A stretch of DNA of 64,000 nt, taken from NCBI GenBank assembly GCA_025936115.1, contig JAICTZ010000005.1, positions 186,001 to 250,000 of the forward strand. The letters are read 5' to 3'. How positions within the stretch are numbered: position 1 is the stretch's first letter; each line of letters starts with the position of its first letter. Made by a program: the position numbers and the translations under genes. Under the pieces are notes generated by a model. It was not told the DNA's origin. It saw nothing but the letters and a program-made list of their open reading frames with translations, and did no database searches. Positions 26,789 through 34,452 of the stretch are shown piece after piece. Origin of the DNA: Polyangiaceae bacterium. Its GTDB lineage: Bacteria; Myxococcota_A; Polyangia; Polyangiales; Polyangiaceae.

Positions 26789-27313
26789 ATGCCCCGACTG
26801 CGCGACGTCGTCGTCCAAAATCCAAAGCTCCTGCTCGTGGGCATCAATCCGGGCCTACGCTCTGGCGCGCTCGGCCATCATTTTGCGGGCAACGGTAATC
26901 CCTTTTGGCGACTGCTCTACGAGGCGCGCCTGATTCCAGAGCCACTCACCTACGCCGAAGACGCGCGCCTCGCAGAGTACGGCATTGCGCTCACGAACCT
27001 ATGCCCGCGCCCCACGCGTTCGGCGGCCGAGCTCACGAGGGACGAAATCGCCAGCGGTCGCCGGACACTCGCGCGCAAATGCCAGAAGCTTCGGCCGCGC
27101 GTCGTCGCCTTCGTCGGCCTGAGTCTCTATCAACTCTACTTTGCGCTGCCCGCGAGCGGCGGCGCGGGCCCAAAGCCCGAAACCCTGGCGGGTGCACGCG
27201 TCTTCGTCGTGCCGAATCCGAGCGGCCTGAACGCGAGTTTCCCCGGCTTTCGGCACAAGCTCGTGTGGTTCGTCGCGCTCCGAAAATTCCTGGACCGCGA
27301 TCACCGCGCATGA
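26789..27313 (+). CDS. mug: Mismatch-specific uracil/thymine DNA glycosylase
   Basis: 174 aa. GINPGLRSGALGHHFAGN near residue 19 and PNPSGLNA near residue 146 are the two active-site motifs of the Mug subfamily of uracil-DNA glycosylases (GINPG and NPSGL). The length matches Escherichia coli Mug. It removes U or T from mismatches with G, in the cytosol. A start at 26789 (MPRLRDVVVQNPKLLLVGINPG) leaves a normal N-terminus. Confidence 0.88.
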   Translation: MPRLRDVVVQNPKLLLVGINPGLRSGALGHHFAGNGNPFWRLLYEARLIPEPLTYAEDARLAEYGIALTNLCPRPTRSAAELTRDEIASGRRTLARKCQKLRPRVVAFVGLSLYQLYFALPASGGAGPKPETLAGARVFVVPNPSGLNASFPGFRHKLVWFVALRKFLDRDHRA

Positions 27314-27328
27314 GCGGCTCGCGCAAGA

Positions 27329-27437
27329 GTTCGGCGCCCGGGCTGCGCGCCGTCTGTTCGCTGAAGGCGAGAAAGCGGCGGAGCTCGTAGCGAAACGCCG
27401 CGAGCGCTCGGTCGGCGGGGGTGACCTTGGGCGCGTC
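27329..27437 (-). pseudogene. MarR-family regulator remnant (fragment)
   Basis: In one minus-strand frame, directly after a TAA (27440-27438), the translation runs DAPKVTPADRALAAFRYE followed by LRRFLAFSEQTARS. This resembles the N-terminal helix region of MarR-type regulators. After about 40 residues the frame drifts into sequence antisense to the mug gene and no helix-turn-helix follows. It looks like the truncated start of a lost gene. The call rests on about 30 residues only. Confidence 0.35.
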
Positions 27438-27620
27438 TTAGGCATCGCCCAGCCGGCCCGTGGCCGCCATGCTGCGCCGTGAAATGGCCGTTATTCGACG
27501 AGCTCGTAGGCGGCGGCGTAGACGCGCCCGTCGTTCGGGGCGCAGGCCGTCGCCTTGCTGCTCTCGTCGATAGCGCTGACGGGCTTGCCCGCGGCCGAAA
27601 AAGTAATACGGGAGGGAAGC

Positions 27621-27857
27621 GTGTCGCTGATTCTGTTTCTCCTCGACCTCTATTCGTTCGTGCTCTTCGTGAGCGTCGCGCTGTCGTGGCTGCGGCTGTC
27701 TCCCGCCAACCCCGTCGTGCGCGTGACGAGCGCGCTCACCGAGCCGCTGCTCGCGCCGCTCAGGCGCGTGATTCCCTCGGTGGGCGGCTTCGACCTCACG
27801 CCGCTGGTCCTTTTGCTTTTGATTCAGCTCATCAAGCGGCTGCTCTTCAGCTTCTGA
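27621..27857 (+). CDS. yggT: YggT-family small membrane protein
   Basis: 78 aa from the GTG at 27621, chosen because GGAGGG (27611-27616) lies directly upstream. Two hydrophobic segments flank the family motif SPANPVVRVTSALTEPLL, ending in RRVIPSVGGFDLTP, the YggT signature. Length is normal for a single-repeat YggT. Inner membrane. Family members are linked to cell division or osmotic responses; not proven here. Confidence 0.82.
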   Translation: MSLILFLLDLYSFVLFVSVALSWLRLSPANPVVRVTSALTEPLLAPLRRVIPSVGGFDLTPLVLLLLIQLIKRLLFSF

Positions 27858-27914
27858 CGTCGATTGTCCGTGACTCGCGCGGAAAGTTTCGTAGGCTCGC
27901 GTTCGGTGTGACGC

Positions 27915-28847
27915 ATGGCTGCCGCGAGTTTCGAGTGGTCTGACGTGCCCGAGCCGCACGCCGCGCGCCGGCGGGCCATGCTTGCGAAGTACCCCGAGCT
28001 CAAGCGGCTGTACGGTCCGTGCGCGCGGACCAAGTATGTCTGCACGGCGCTCGTCGCCGTGCAGGTCTTGGCCGCCTATGGCTTGCGAGATGCGCCGTGG
28101 TGGTGCGTCGTTGCCGTGGCCTACCTCTTCGGTGGCGTGGTCAATCAAGCCCTCTTGCTCGCCATCCACGAGCTTTCCCACAACCTCGCGTTCGAGCGGC
28201 CCTGGCAGAACCGGCTCTTCGCCGTGTTCGTCAATCTGCCGGTCGGTGTGCCCGTGGCGGAGACCTTTCGCTACTATCACCTGCTGCACCACGTGCATCA
28301 GGGCAACGCTCGCCTCGACACGGATTTGCCGACTGAGCTCGAAGCGCGGCTCGTGCGAGGACGCCTCGCGAAGACGCTCTGGCTCACGTTCCAGGGCTTC
28401 GCCTACGCGCTCCGTCCGCTCGTCGTGCATCCCAAAAAACCGAGCGCCGCGGAGCTTGTGAACCTACTCGTGCAAGTCGCGTTCGATCTGGCGATCCTGC
28501 ACTTTTGGGGTGTGAAGGCGCTCGCCTACCTGCCGATTGGCTCGCTCTTGGTCATGGGGCTGCACCCCGTCGCAGGCCATTACATCTCCGAACATTACGT
28601 GTTCCGGCCGGGGCAAGAGACGTACTCGTACTACGGGCCTTTGAACCTCCTTGCGTTCAACGTCGGCTATCACAACGAGCATCACGATTTTCCGTACATT
28701 GCCGGCTCGCGTTTGCCGGAGCTGCGTCGCACGGCCCCCGAGTTCTATGCGTCGCTGCACCAGCATCATTCGTGGACGGCAACGCTTTGGCACTACGTCA
28801 CGCGTCGGGAGCTCGGCGGCTTCAGTCGCATCAAGCGTCACGGTTGA
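27915..28847 (+). CDS. Sphingolipid delta-4 desaturase (dihydroceramide desaturase, DEGS1-like)
   Basis: 310 aa, very close in layout to animal DEGS1. The N-terminal lipid-DES region begins FEWSDVPEPHAARRRAMLAK. The three histidine boxes are present: HELSH near residue 85, HLLHHVH near 125-130, and HNEHHDFP near residue 252, with GHYISEHYVF and TYSYYGPLNLL between. Several hydrophobic segments span the membrane. In eukaryotes the enzyme introduces the 4,5-trans double bond into dihydroceramide using a di-iron centre and reduced cytochrome b5. A bacterial member implies ceramide-type lipids in this organism, or another amide lipid as substrate. No neighbouring sphingolipid synthesis gene is visible. 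Confidence 0.85.
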   Translation: MAAASFEWSDVPEPHAARRRAMLAKYPELKRLYGPCARTKYVCTALVAVQVLAAYGLRDAPWWCVVAVAYLFGGVVNQALLLAIHELSHNLAFERPWQNRLFAVFVNLPVGVPVAETFRYYHLLHHVHQGNARLDTDLPTELEARLVRGRLAKTLWLTFQGFAYALRPLVVHPKKPSAAELVNLLVQVAFDLAILHFWGVKALAYLPIGSLLVMGLHPVAGHYISEHYVFRPGQETYSYYGPLNLLAFNVGYHNEHHDFPYIAGSRLPELRRTAPEFYASLHQHHSWTATLWHYVTRRELGGFSRIKRHG

Positions 28848-28950
28848 GTTGCCGCATTGGTGTCGATGCCCCGCGCGCCGCACGGCTGGCCGCCGGGTCG
28901 TGTGACAATTCGAACAACTCGGGAACCTAAACGCCCCGACGCGCACAACC

Positions 28951-29685
28951 ATGGACGCCACCATGGCGACGAAGCAGCGCGCGACGAGGTACGATATCGG
29001 AGCAGGATCCGCGACACTCCCTGACATCGACGCCACGAAAGGTGACTGGGCTCACGAGGTTCGCCCGTCGACGCTCATCGACGAAGCCTCGCATTGGAAC
29101 GAACAGACGGTTCCCGATCTCCCGCTGCGCATCTCCATGTCGACGCCGCCCGCGGCGCGCGCCGCGACGAACACCGCGATCCCACGCTCGGGGACGCGCC
29201 ATCGCGCCGTCTCGGCACCGCCGCCGCCAGCGCCGCTCGCCGAGCTCGCCCAGTTTGCCGAGTCACCGCCCGTGACACCGGAGGCACAGGAAGACGTTCG
29301 TCCGAGCTTCGTTCCGCACGCGAGGGCGCGCCCCTCGACGTGGGCTCCTTTCGCCGTCGCCGTGACGGGCGTCGCCGCGGCCGTCGGCGTAGCGCTCGGC
29401 AACGCGAGTTTGACGTGGAAGTTCGGCGCGAATGAACCGGCGGCGCCGCTCCCGTCCGCTGCGGCGCGCGTCCTCGCCCGGTCGGCGCCCGTCGTGACCG
29501 CGCCGCTCGCACGGCCTCACGAGACCGCCGCTGCACCGCTCGAGCCACGCGCCCGCTCGAGCGCACTCGCCGTTCCAGAGGTGCGCTACGAGGACTTACC
29601 CGTCATTCAAAACGACGCGTCGAGCGCAACGGACCCGCGAGCCGCCGGTGCACGCCGGCGCCGGGTCAAGGCGCACGCGCGGTAA
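28951..29685 (+). CDS. Proline/alanine-rich protein with one membrane segment, function unknown
   Basis: 244 aa; ATG at 28951 or the in-frame ATG at 28963. Low-complexity Pro/Ala regions surround a single hydrophobic segment near residues 130-150 (WAPFAVAVTGVAAAVGVAL). The C-terminus is basic (RRRRVKAHAR). The last 20 bases overlap the 3' end of the convergent ECF sigma gene. The layout (cytosolic tail, one helix, outer tail) is like that of many anti-sigma factors, but no zinc motif or anti-sigma domain is visible, so I do not call it one. Confidence 0.55.
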   Translation: MDATMATKQRATRYDIGAGSATLPDIDATKGDWAHEVRPSTLIDEASHWNEQTVPDLPLRISMSTPPAARAATNTAIPRSGTRHRAVSAPPPPAPLAELAQFAESPPVTPEAQEDVRPSFVPHARARPSTWAPFAVAVTGVAAAVGVALGNASLTWKFGANEPAAPLPSAAARVLARSAPVVTAPLARPHETAAAPLEPRARSSALAVPEVRYEDLPVIQNDASSATDPRAAGARRRRVKAHAR

Positions 29686-30265
29686 ACCAGCTCACGAGCT
29701 CGCTCAGGACGGCGCCGCGCACGTCTTCCCGCAGCCGAGTGCCCGCGAGCTCGTGCTTGAGCGCGGCGCGACCGCGCGAGAGTCGGCTCTTCACCGTACC
29801 GACGGGGATGCGGAGCGCGCGCCCGATTTCTTCGAGCGAAAGCTCCTCCCAGTAAAATTTCCTCAGCACGACCGACAGGTCCGGCTCGACACGACCGAGC
29901 GCCGAGACGAGGATCACGTGCTCCTGGCGCACGGCGGCGAGCTGACTCGGGCCGTCCTCCGGCGCGGTATTCAGCGTGATCGGCTCGTGGGCGGCGAACG
30001 CCTCGGCGCGCCGGAACGACAAATACTGATTGCGCGCGATCCCGAACAGGTACGTGCGAAAGGTGGAGCGTCCCTCGAACCGCCCGAGCCCTTGCGTGCA
30101 GGCGAGCAGCGTGCGCTGCACGAGCTCTTCGGCATGGTGCGCCGCGCGCCGCCCGAAGAAAACCGTGAGCTCGGAGACGTAGCGGTGGAGCAGCCGGTCG
30201 CCGGCCTTGCGATCCCCGGATCGCCAGTGACGGAGCAATGTGTTCGTGGTGTCTTCGCGCGACAA
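29666..30265 (-). CDS. ECF-type RNA polymerase sigma factor
   Basis: About 199 aa from a TTG at 30265, preferred because AGGGG lies seven bases upstream; longer in-frame starts exist. Region 2 is seen in LLHRYVSELTVFFGRRA... FRTYLFGIARNQYL and region 4 in LSLEEIGRALRIPVGTVKSR, the helix-turn-helix. Region 3 is absent, as expected for group IV factors. It lies convergent with a membrane protein gene; no anti-sigma gene could be identified with certainty. Directs transcription of an unknown regulon. Confidence 0.82.
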   Translation of the reverse strand: MSREDTTNTLLRHWRSGDRKAGDRLLHRYVSELTVFFGRRAAHHAEELVQRTLLACTQGLGRFEGRSTFRTYLFGIARNQYLSFRRAEAFAAHEPITLNTAPEDGPSQLAAVRQEHVILVSALGRVEPDLSVVLRKFYWEELSLEEIGRALRIPVGTVKSRLSRGRAALKHELAGTRLREDVRGAVLSELVSWFTARAP

Positions 30266-30513
30266 TGGAGAACCCCTGATCTTCAAGACTAGAGCCTCGC
30301 TCGCGCTCCGCAACACGGATTCAGGAGTACAGGGAGGAGAGCTCCCACACGCCGCCGGGCTCTCCCACAAGGTGCGCCGCAGAGCAGCGCGCTGATGGCA
30401 GCCATCTGCGTCACCCCGCGCTCTGGCGCGCGGAATCTGCGAAGCCGCACGTGTTGCCGGCCCGTTTCACCCGCATTGGCAGCGCTCCCTCGTCCATACC
30501 GTACACTCGGCCG

Positions 30514-31389
30514 ATGACTGACACGACGATGCGGCGCATGCCCGCCGTTTTCTTCGGACACGGTAGTCCGATGAACGCGCTCGAGGTGAACCGCTACACG
30601 TCGACGTGGCAGGCCTTCGGGGCGAGCGTTCCGCGCCCGCGCGCGATCCTCGTCGTGTCCGCGCACTGGTTCGTGGGCGTCACTGCCGTCACCGCCATGC
30701 CGAGCCCGCGGACGATCCACGATTTTTTCGGCTTCCCCCAACAGCTGTTCGACGTCGAGTACCCCGCGCCGGGTGACACGGCCTTCGCGCAGGAAGTCGC
30801 CGACATCGCAAAGCCGACGCGCGTCGGGCTCGATCACGACAGCTGGGGTCTCGATCACGGCACGTGGTCCGTCCTCGTCCACGCATTTCCAAAAGCCGAC
30901 ATTCCCGTCGTCCAGCTCGCGATCGATGCGCGCAAGGATTTCGACTTTCACTTCGAGCTCGGCGCCCGGCTCGCGCCCCTCCGCGAGCAAGGCGTGCTCA
31001 TCCTCGGCAGCGGCAACGTCGTCCACAACCTGCGCGCCATCGATTGGTCCAAGCCCGAGCTCGGCTTCGATTGGGCAGAGCGGTTCGACGAGAGAGCGCG
31101 CGCCGTCATGGCCGAGCGCCCGCACGAGGCCCCGCGCCTCCGCGATCATGCGGACTATCGCAATGCCGCACCCACGCCCGAGCACTTCATCCCGCTCTTA
31201 CACTTGGCCGGGCTTGCCTCCGTGGCACGACAAGGCGCTCAAGTCCTCACGGACGGCTTCACGCTCGGCTCTTTGTCGATGACCTCGTTCACGCTCGAGG
31301 GGAAATGCCCGACGCCGGCCAGCGACTCGCGGCCCGGAGCAGGCTTGCCCGACCCGCGGGAGATCCCGGCGGAAGACACGAACGTGTGA
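30514..31389 (+). CDS. ygiD: DODA-type extradiol ring-cleavage dioxygenase
   Basis: 291 aa from ATG 30514; ATGs at 30529 and 30538 are alternatives. FFGHGSPMNAL near the N-terminus, SAHW, a VEYPAPGD, DHGTWSVL and LILGSGNVVHNLRAI carry the conserved His residues that bind iron or zinc in the LigB/DODA superfamily. The closest known type is YgiD, a 4,5-DOPA-extradiol dioxygenase-like protein. Cytosolic; ring-cleaves catechols. The natural substrate here is unknown. Confidence 0.85.
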   Translation: MTDTTMRRMPAVFFGHGSPMNALEVNRYTSTWQAFGASVPRPRAILVVSAHWFVGVTAVTAMPSPRTIHDFFGFPQQLFDVEYPAPGDTAFAQEVADIAKPTRVGLDHDSWGLDHGTWSVLVHAFPKADIPVVQLAIDARKDFDFHFELGARLAPLREQGVLILGSGNVVHNLRAIDWSKPELGFDWAERFDERARAVMAERPHEAPRLRDHADYRNAAPTPEHFIPLLHLAGLASVARQGAQVLTDGFTLGSLSMTSFTLEGKCPTPASDSRPGAGLPDPREIPAEDTNV

Positions 31390-31487
31390 GCCGTGGCCGC
31401 GCACGGCGGCGGCCCGGGTGACGGAGGGCGCAGCGACCGTTGCCGTACGCGCCATCGAGGCTCTAAAGTCGCCGATCGAGGAAGACC

Positions 31488-32042
31488 ATGCGACTCGTAC
31501 GAATGTTGACGGTGGGCGCCGTGGCGGCGGCTGGTTTGGTTTCGGCGCCGGCGTTCGCCGAACCTGCGACCGCCAATTCGATTCAGCTCGGGCTCGGGTT
31601 CCGCTACGGCATCGAGATGAATCCGGGTGACGTGAATCCGTGGGGCATCGGGCTCGGCCTCGACGGCGGCTACACGCTGCCGAACGCGGTCTACCTGGGC
31701 GGTAACATCGAGTACTTCTTCGGTGACAGCGTGGGCGACGACACCAACGGCGCGACCACCAACATCTGGCAGCTCTCCGCTGAGGGCGGTTACGACATCG
31801 GCCTCGGGCCGATTTTCGTGCTGCGCCCCAAGCTGGGTCTCGGCCTCGCCAACATTCACGAGAAGGGGTGCGTACTCGGTGCCTGCACTTCCGACACGGA
31901 GAGCAAATTCGCGCTGCTTCCGGGCGCTACCTTCATGGTCATGCCGCCCGGGTTCAATCTGTCTGCTGACTTGCGCTACGAGCTCATCTTTGCCGACGAG
32001 GTCGAAAAGGCGCTGCTGATTGCGGTCGGCATCGGTTTCTGA
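31488..32042 (+). CDS. Outer-membrane beta-barrel-like protein
   Basis: 184 aa. GAGGAAG at 31478-31484 precedes the ATG. A Sec signal peptide ends at APAFA. The mature part has alternating hydrophobic strands rich in Gly and aromatic residues (QLGLGFRYGIEM, GIGLGLDGGYTL, YLGGNIEYFFGD, LRPKLGLGLANI) and ends in a short strand LLIAVGIGF, a typical barrel closing strand. Two cysteines near residue 127. Likely an 8-strand outer-membrane barrel; no substrate recognised. Confidence 0.72.
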   Translation: MRLVRMLTVGAVAAAGLVSAPAFAEPATANSIQLGLGFRYGIEMNPGDVNPWGIGLGLDGGYTLPNAVYLGGNIEYFFGDSVGDDTNGATTNIWQLSAEGGYDIGLGPIFVLRPKLGLGLANIHEKGCVLGACTSDTESKFALLPGATFMVMPPGFNLSADLRYELIFADEVEKALLIAVGIGF

Positions 32043-32068
32043 TCAGCGCTCGGCAGGCGACCTCGGAT

Positions 32069-32674
32069 TCACCCGAGAAATAGGCGACGGCCGGCCTCGA
32101 ACGCCGCTGCCCAAGCGGCGGGCTCCTCGCGCGCTGCGTCGGTGGGCGAGCGTCGCGCTGGTGGCGCTTGGTCGCGCGGGTTGAGCTCGAGCTGCCACCA
32201 GCCGACGTCGTGCCAGGCACCGAGCTTGTGGCCGACTTTGGGATAGCGAGCGACCGGCACGAAGCCGAACGCCTCGTGCAAACCGACGCTCGCGACGTTC
32301 GGCAGCGTGACGCCGGCATGCACGGCGCAAAAGCCCTGCAGCCGGCCGAGCTCGAACAGCGTCGTGTAGAGCGCGCGGCCGAGGCCCGCGCGACGACGGC
32401 CGTTCGCGACGTACACCGCGCAATCGACGGACCATTGGTACGCGGCGCGCTCGTGATGCCGCGACAAGTACGCGTAGCCGGTCACGCCGTGCTCCTCTTC
32501 GACGACGAGCCACGGTGCGTGCGCCGTGACGCGTGCGATGCGTTCGGCCATTTCGGCACCGGACGGCGGAACGAGCTCGAAGGAAATCGGGGTGCTCGCG
32601 ACGTAGGGCGCGTACACGGCGGCGATGCCCGCGGCGTCGTCGAGCGTGGCTGTTCGCAGACTGAAGCGCGACAT
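32069..32674 (-). CDS. GNAT acetyltransferase, phosphinothricin/methionine-sulfoximine acetyltransferase-like
   Basis: 201 aa. SLRTATLDDAAGIAAVYAPYV and TPISFELVPPSGAEM match the Pat/Bar subgroup of GNAT enzymes. The acetyl-CoA site is RRAGLGRALYTTLFE (RRxGxG) near residue 95, followed by VTLPNVASVGLHEAFGFVPVA. The C-terminal 30 residues are extra and Ala-rich. Acetylates a small amine or amino acid; some members give resistance to glufosinate-like compounds. Its start is divergent from the truncated LysR gene, 71 bases away. Confidence 0.82.
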   Translation of the reverse strand: MSRFSLRTATLDDAAGIAAVYAPYVASTPISFELVPPSGAEMAERIARVTAHAPWLVVEEEHGVTGYAYLSRHHERAAYQWSVDCAVYVANGRRRAGLGRALYTTLFELGRLQGFCAVHAGVTLPNVASVGLHEAFGFVPVARYPKVGHKLGAWHDVGWWQLELNPRDQAPPARRSPTDAAREEPAAWAAAFEAGRRLFLG

Positions 32675-32722
32675 CTGCCGAATCTAGCGGGTCGAGCGCC
32701 CATGCATCAAGACGATTGATCG

Positions 32723-32735
32723 GATACGTAGTATC
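32723..32735. promoter_or_regulatory. Palindrome in lysR/GNAT intergenic space
   Basis: GATAC, GTA, GTATC: a perfect 13-bp dyad between the divergent GNAT and lysR genes, ten bases before the lysR ATG, followed by the palindrome CGATATCG. It fits a LysR-type operator by position, though the canonical T-N11-A pattern is not clearly met. Confidence 0.35.
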
Positions 32736-32745
32736 GACGATATCG

Positions 32746-33459
32746 ATGGATACGTCGCAGTTACTAGCCTTTCAGCGCGTCGTGCGCGAGGGCACGTTCA
32801 GCCGCGCGGCGCTCACGCTCAACATCGGACAACCGGCGCTCAGCGCCCGCATTCAAGCGCTCGAGCACGAGCTCGGCGGCGCGCTCTTCACGCGCGGTCG
32901 TCGCGTCGCGCTCACGCCGCTCGGCACGAGCTTCCTGCCGTACGTGCGGCGCGCCCTCGAGACCCTCGAGGAGGGCGCGCGCGTGGCTCGCTCGGCCGAA
33001 CGTGGTGAGCACGGCCGCGTGACGATCGCGAGCCTCGGCTCGCTCGCCGGCGGCTTGGTCGGACCGGCGCTGGTTGCTCTGCTCCGCGCGCATCCCGACG
33101 TCGAGTGCCACGCGCGCTCGGGCGCTCACGAGTTCGTGCTCGAGCTCTTGTGGGACGGCGTCGTCGAGCTCGGGGTCGTCGCCTGGCCGTGCCACGACAC
33201 GAGCGCGCGCGAGCTCACGGCACTCGCTACGTTCAGCGAGCCTGTCGTGCTCGTGGTTGCTCCCGCCCACCCGCTCGCGAAGAAGCGTAGCGTGAGCTCC
33301 GCCGAGCTCGTCCGACTCGGACGCCCGCTCTTGAAACTGCGCTGGTTCCGCGGGGACTGTTTGACGTTGATGGAAGCACGGCGACCTCGCTCAGAGTCGA
33401 GCGTCCGTTGCCGACCACTGACCCACAACGCACAGGTGCTCGCCGGTTTTTTCACGTAG
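32746..33459 (+). pseudogene. LysR-family regulator truncated by repeat element
   Basis: ATG at 32746 opens a LysR helix-turn-helix (QLLAFQRVVREGTFSRAAL... QPALSARIQALE) and the start of the substrate-binding domain. At about residue 203 (DNA near 33352) the homology stops, and the remaining 35 codons read straight through repeat element copy A, ending at a stop supplied by it. A normal LysR protein has about 300 residues, so the C-terminal third of the effector domain is missing. The protein may still bind DNA but should have lost ligand response. No remainder of the gene is seen on the far side of the repeats. Confidence 0.75.
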
Positions 33460-33514
33460 TTCTTGGTCACTCGTGCCGATCGCGATCTGGCCTTCCAAGA
33501 CCGCCCAAGTCGAG
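33353..33514. repeat. Repeat element copy A (partial)
   Basis: About 162 bp matching the inner-to-outer half of copy 1, in opposite orientation: the stretch running from GACGTTGATGG to the terminal CGAG. It lacks the other arm. It begins inside the lysR gene and supplies its premature end. Mismatches with copy 1 are scattered, so this is not a recent duplication of it. Confidence 0.7.
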
Positions 33515-33517
33515 TCA

Positions 33518-33762
33518 AGGAAGCCGAAACACACGCGAGAACCGGCGAGGTGCATTGTGACTCGCAGGTCGGCCTTGTCGCCGCGCTCGTGTGAGGCGAT
33601 GGGAAGCCCTCCCGCCGAGTTTTTTGGTTGATGGGAGCACGGCGATCTTGCTCAAAGTCCAGCGTCCGTTGCCGATCACTGACCCACAACGCGCCGGTCT
33701 CGCCGGTTTTTCACGCGGCGTGCCGATCGCGATCTGGTCTTCCAAAGATCGCCCAACTCGAG
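33518..33762. repeat. Repeat element copy B (longer partial)
   Basis: About 245 bp matching copy 1 (inverted) from its GGAAGCCGAAA region to the terminal CTCGAG at 33757-33762, with a 16-17 bp internal deletion relative to copy 1 and high identity elsewhere by eye. It follows copy A after three bases and ends five bases before the truC start, so the two copies lie in tandem. Confidence 0.7.
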
Positions 33763-33766
33763 CCAA

Positions 33767-34423
33767 GTGACGCTCGTTCCCACTCTTCTGTATCAGAGCG
33801 CCGCGCTCGTCGCGGTGAACAAGCCGAGCGGACTCGCCGTGCATCGCGGACAGTCGCGCGATCCGGTGCATGCACTCGAGCTCGTGCGCGACACGGTGAA
33901 GGCTTACGTCTATCCCGTGCACCGGCTCGACCGCGCGACGAGCGGTGTGCTCGTCTTCGCTTTGTCGCAAGCCGCAGCCAAGGAGCTCGGAGCCGCCTTC
34001 GCGCTCGGAAGCGTGGACAAGCAGTACCTCGCGCTCGTGCGCGGCAATCCGCCCGACCATGTCGTCGTCGACCACCCGCTGTCGCAGGACGACGGCAAAT
34101 CGCCACAGGCCGCGCGCACCGAAATCACGACCCGCGCGCGCTACGGACGCTACGCGCTCGTGGAGGCGACGCCAGAAACGGGGCGCACCCACCAGATCCG
34201 CCGGCATCTCAAGCACCTCTCGTGTCCCATCATCGGCGACGTGCGCTACGGCAAGGGTGAGCACAATCGCTTCTTTCGCACGGAATTCGCGCTCCATCGA
34301 CTGGCGCTCCACGCGACGAGCCTCACGCTCTCCGATCCGGCGACGGGCGAACGCGTGACGATTCGGGCGCCCTTGCCGGCGGAGCTCGAGCGCACGCTTC
34401 GCGCCCTCGAGCGCGGGCCATAG
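33767..34423 (+). CDS. truC: tRNA pseudouridine synthase C (RluA family)
   Basis: 218 aa from a GTG at 33767. LLYQSAALVAVNKPSGLAVH opens the domain, HRLDRATSGVLVFAL near residue 46 holds the catalytic Asp, and GRTHQIRRHLKHLSCPIIGD near residue 140 is the second conserved motif; KPSGL and the compact size without an S4 domain match TruC, which modifies U65 in tRNAs. The start lies right after repeat copy B, so its promoter may be provided or replaced by the element. Confidence 0.85.
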   Translation: MTLVPTLLYQSAALVAVNKPSGLAVHRGQSRDPVHALELVRDTVKAYVYPVHRLDRATSGVLVFALSQAAAKELGAAFALGSVDKQYLALVRGNPPDHVVVDHPLSQDDGKSPQAARTEITTRARYGRYALVEATPETGRTHQIRRHLKHLSCPIIGDVRYGKGEHNRFFRTEFALHRLALHATSLTLSDPATGERVTIRAPLPAELERTLRALERGP

Positions 34424-34452
34424 TTCGTCCTTTGCGTGCTAGCCTGCGAGGC

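Noticed and set aside
28951..29685. Anti-sigma factor partner for the ECF gene at 29666
   Set aside because: The single-helix layout would fit, but there is no zinc motif or known anti-sigma domain and the genes are convergent rather than co-transcribed.
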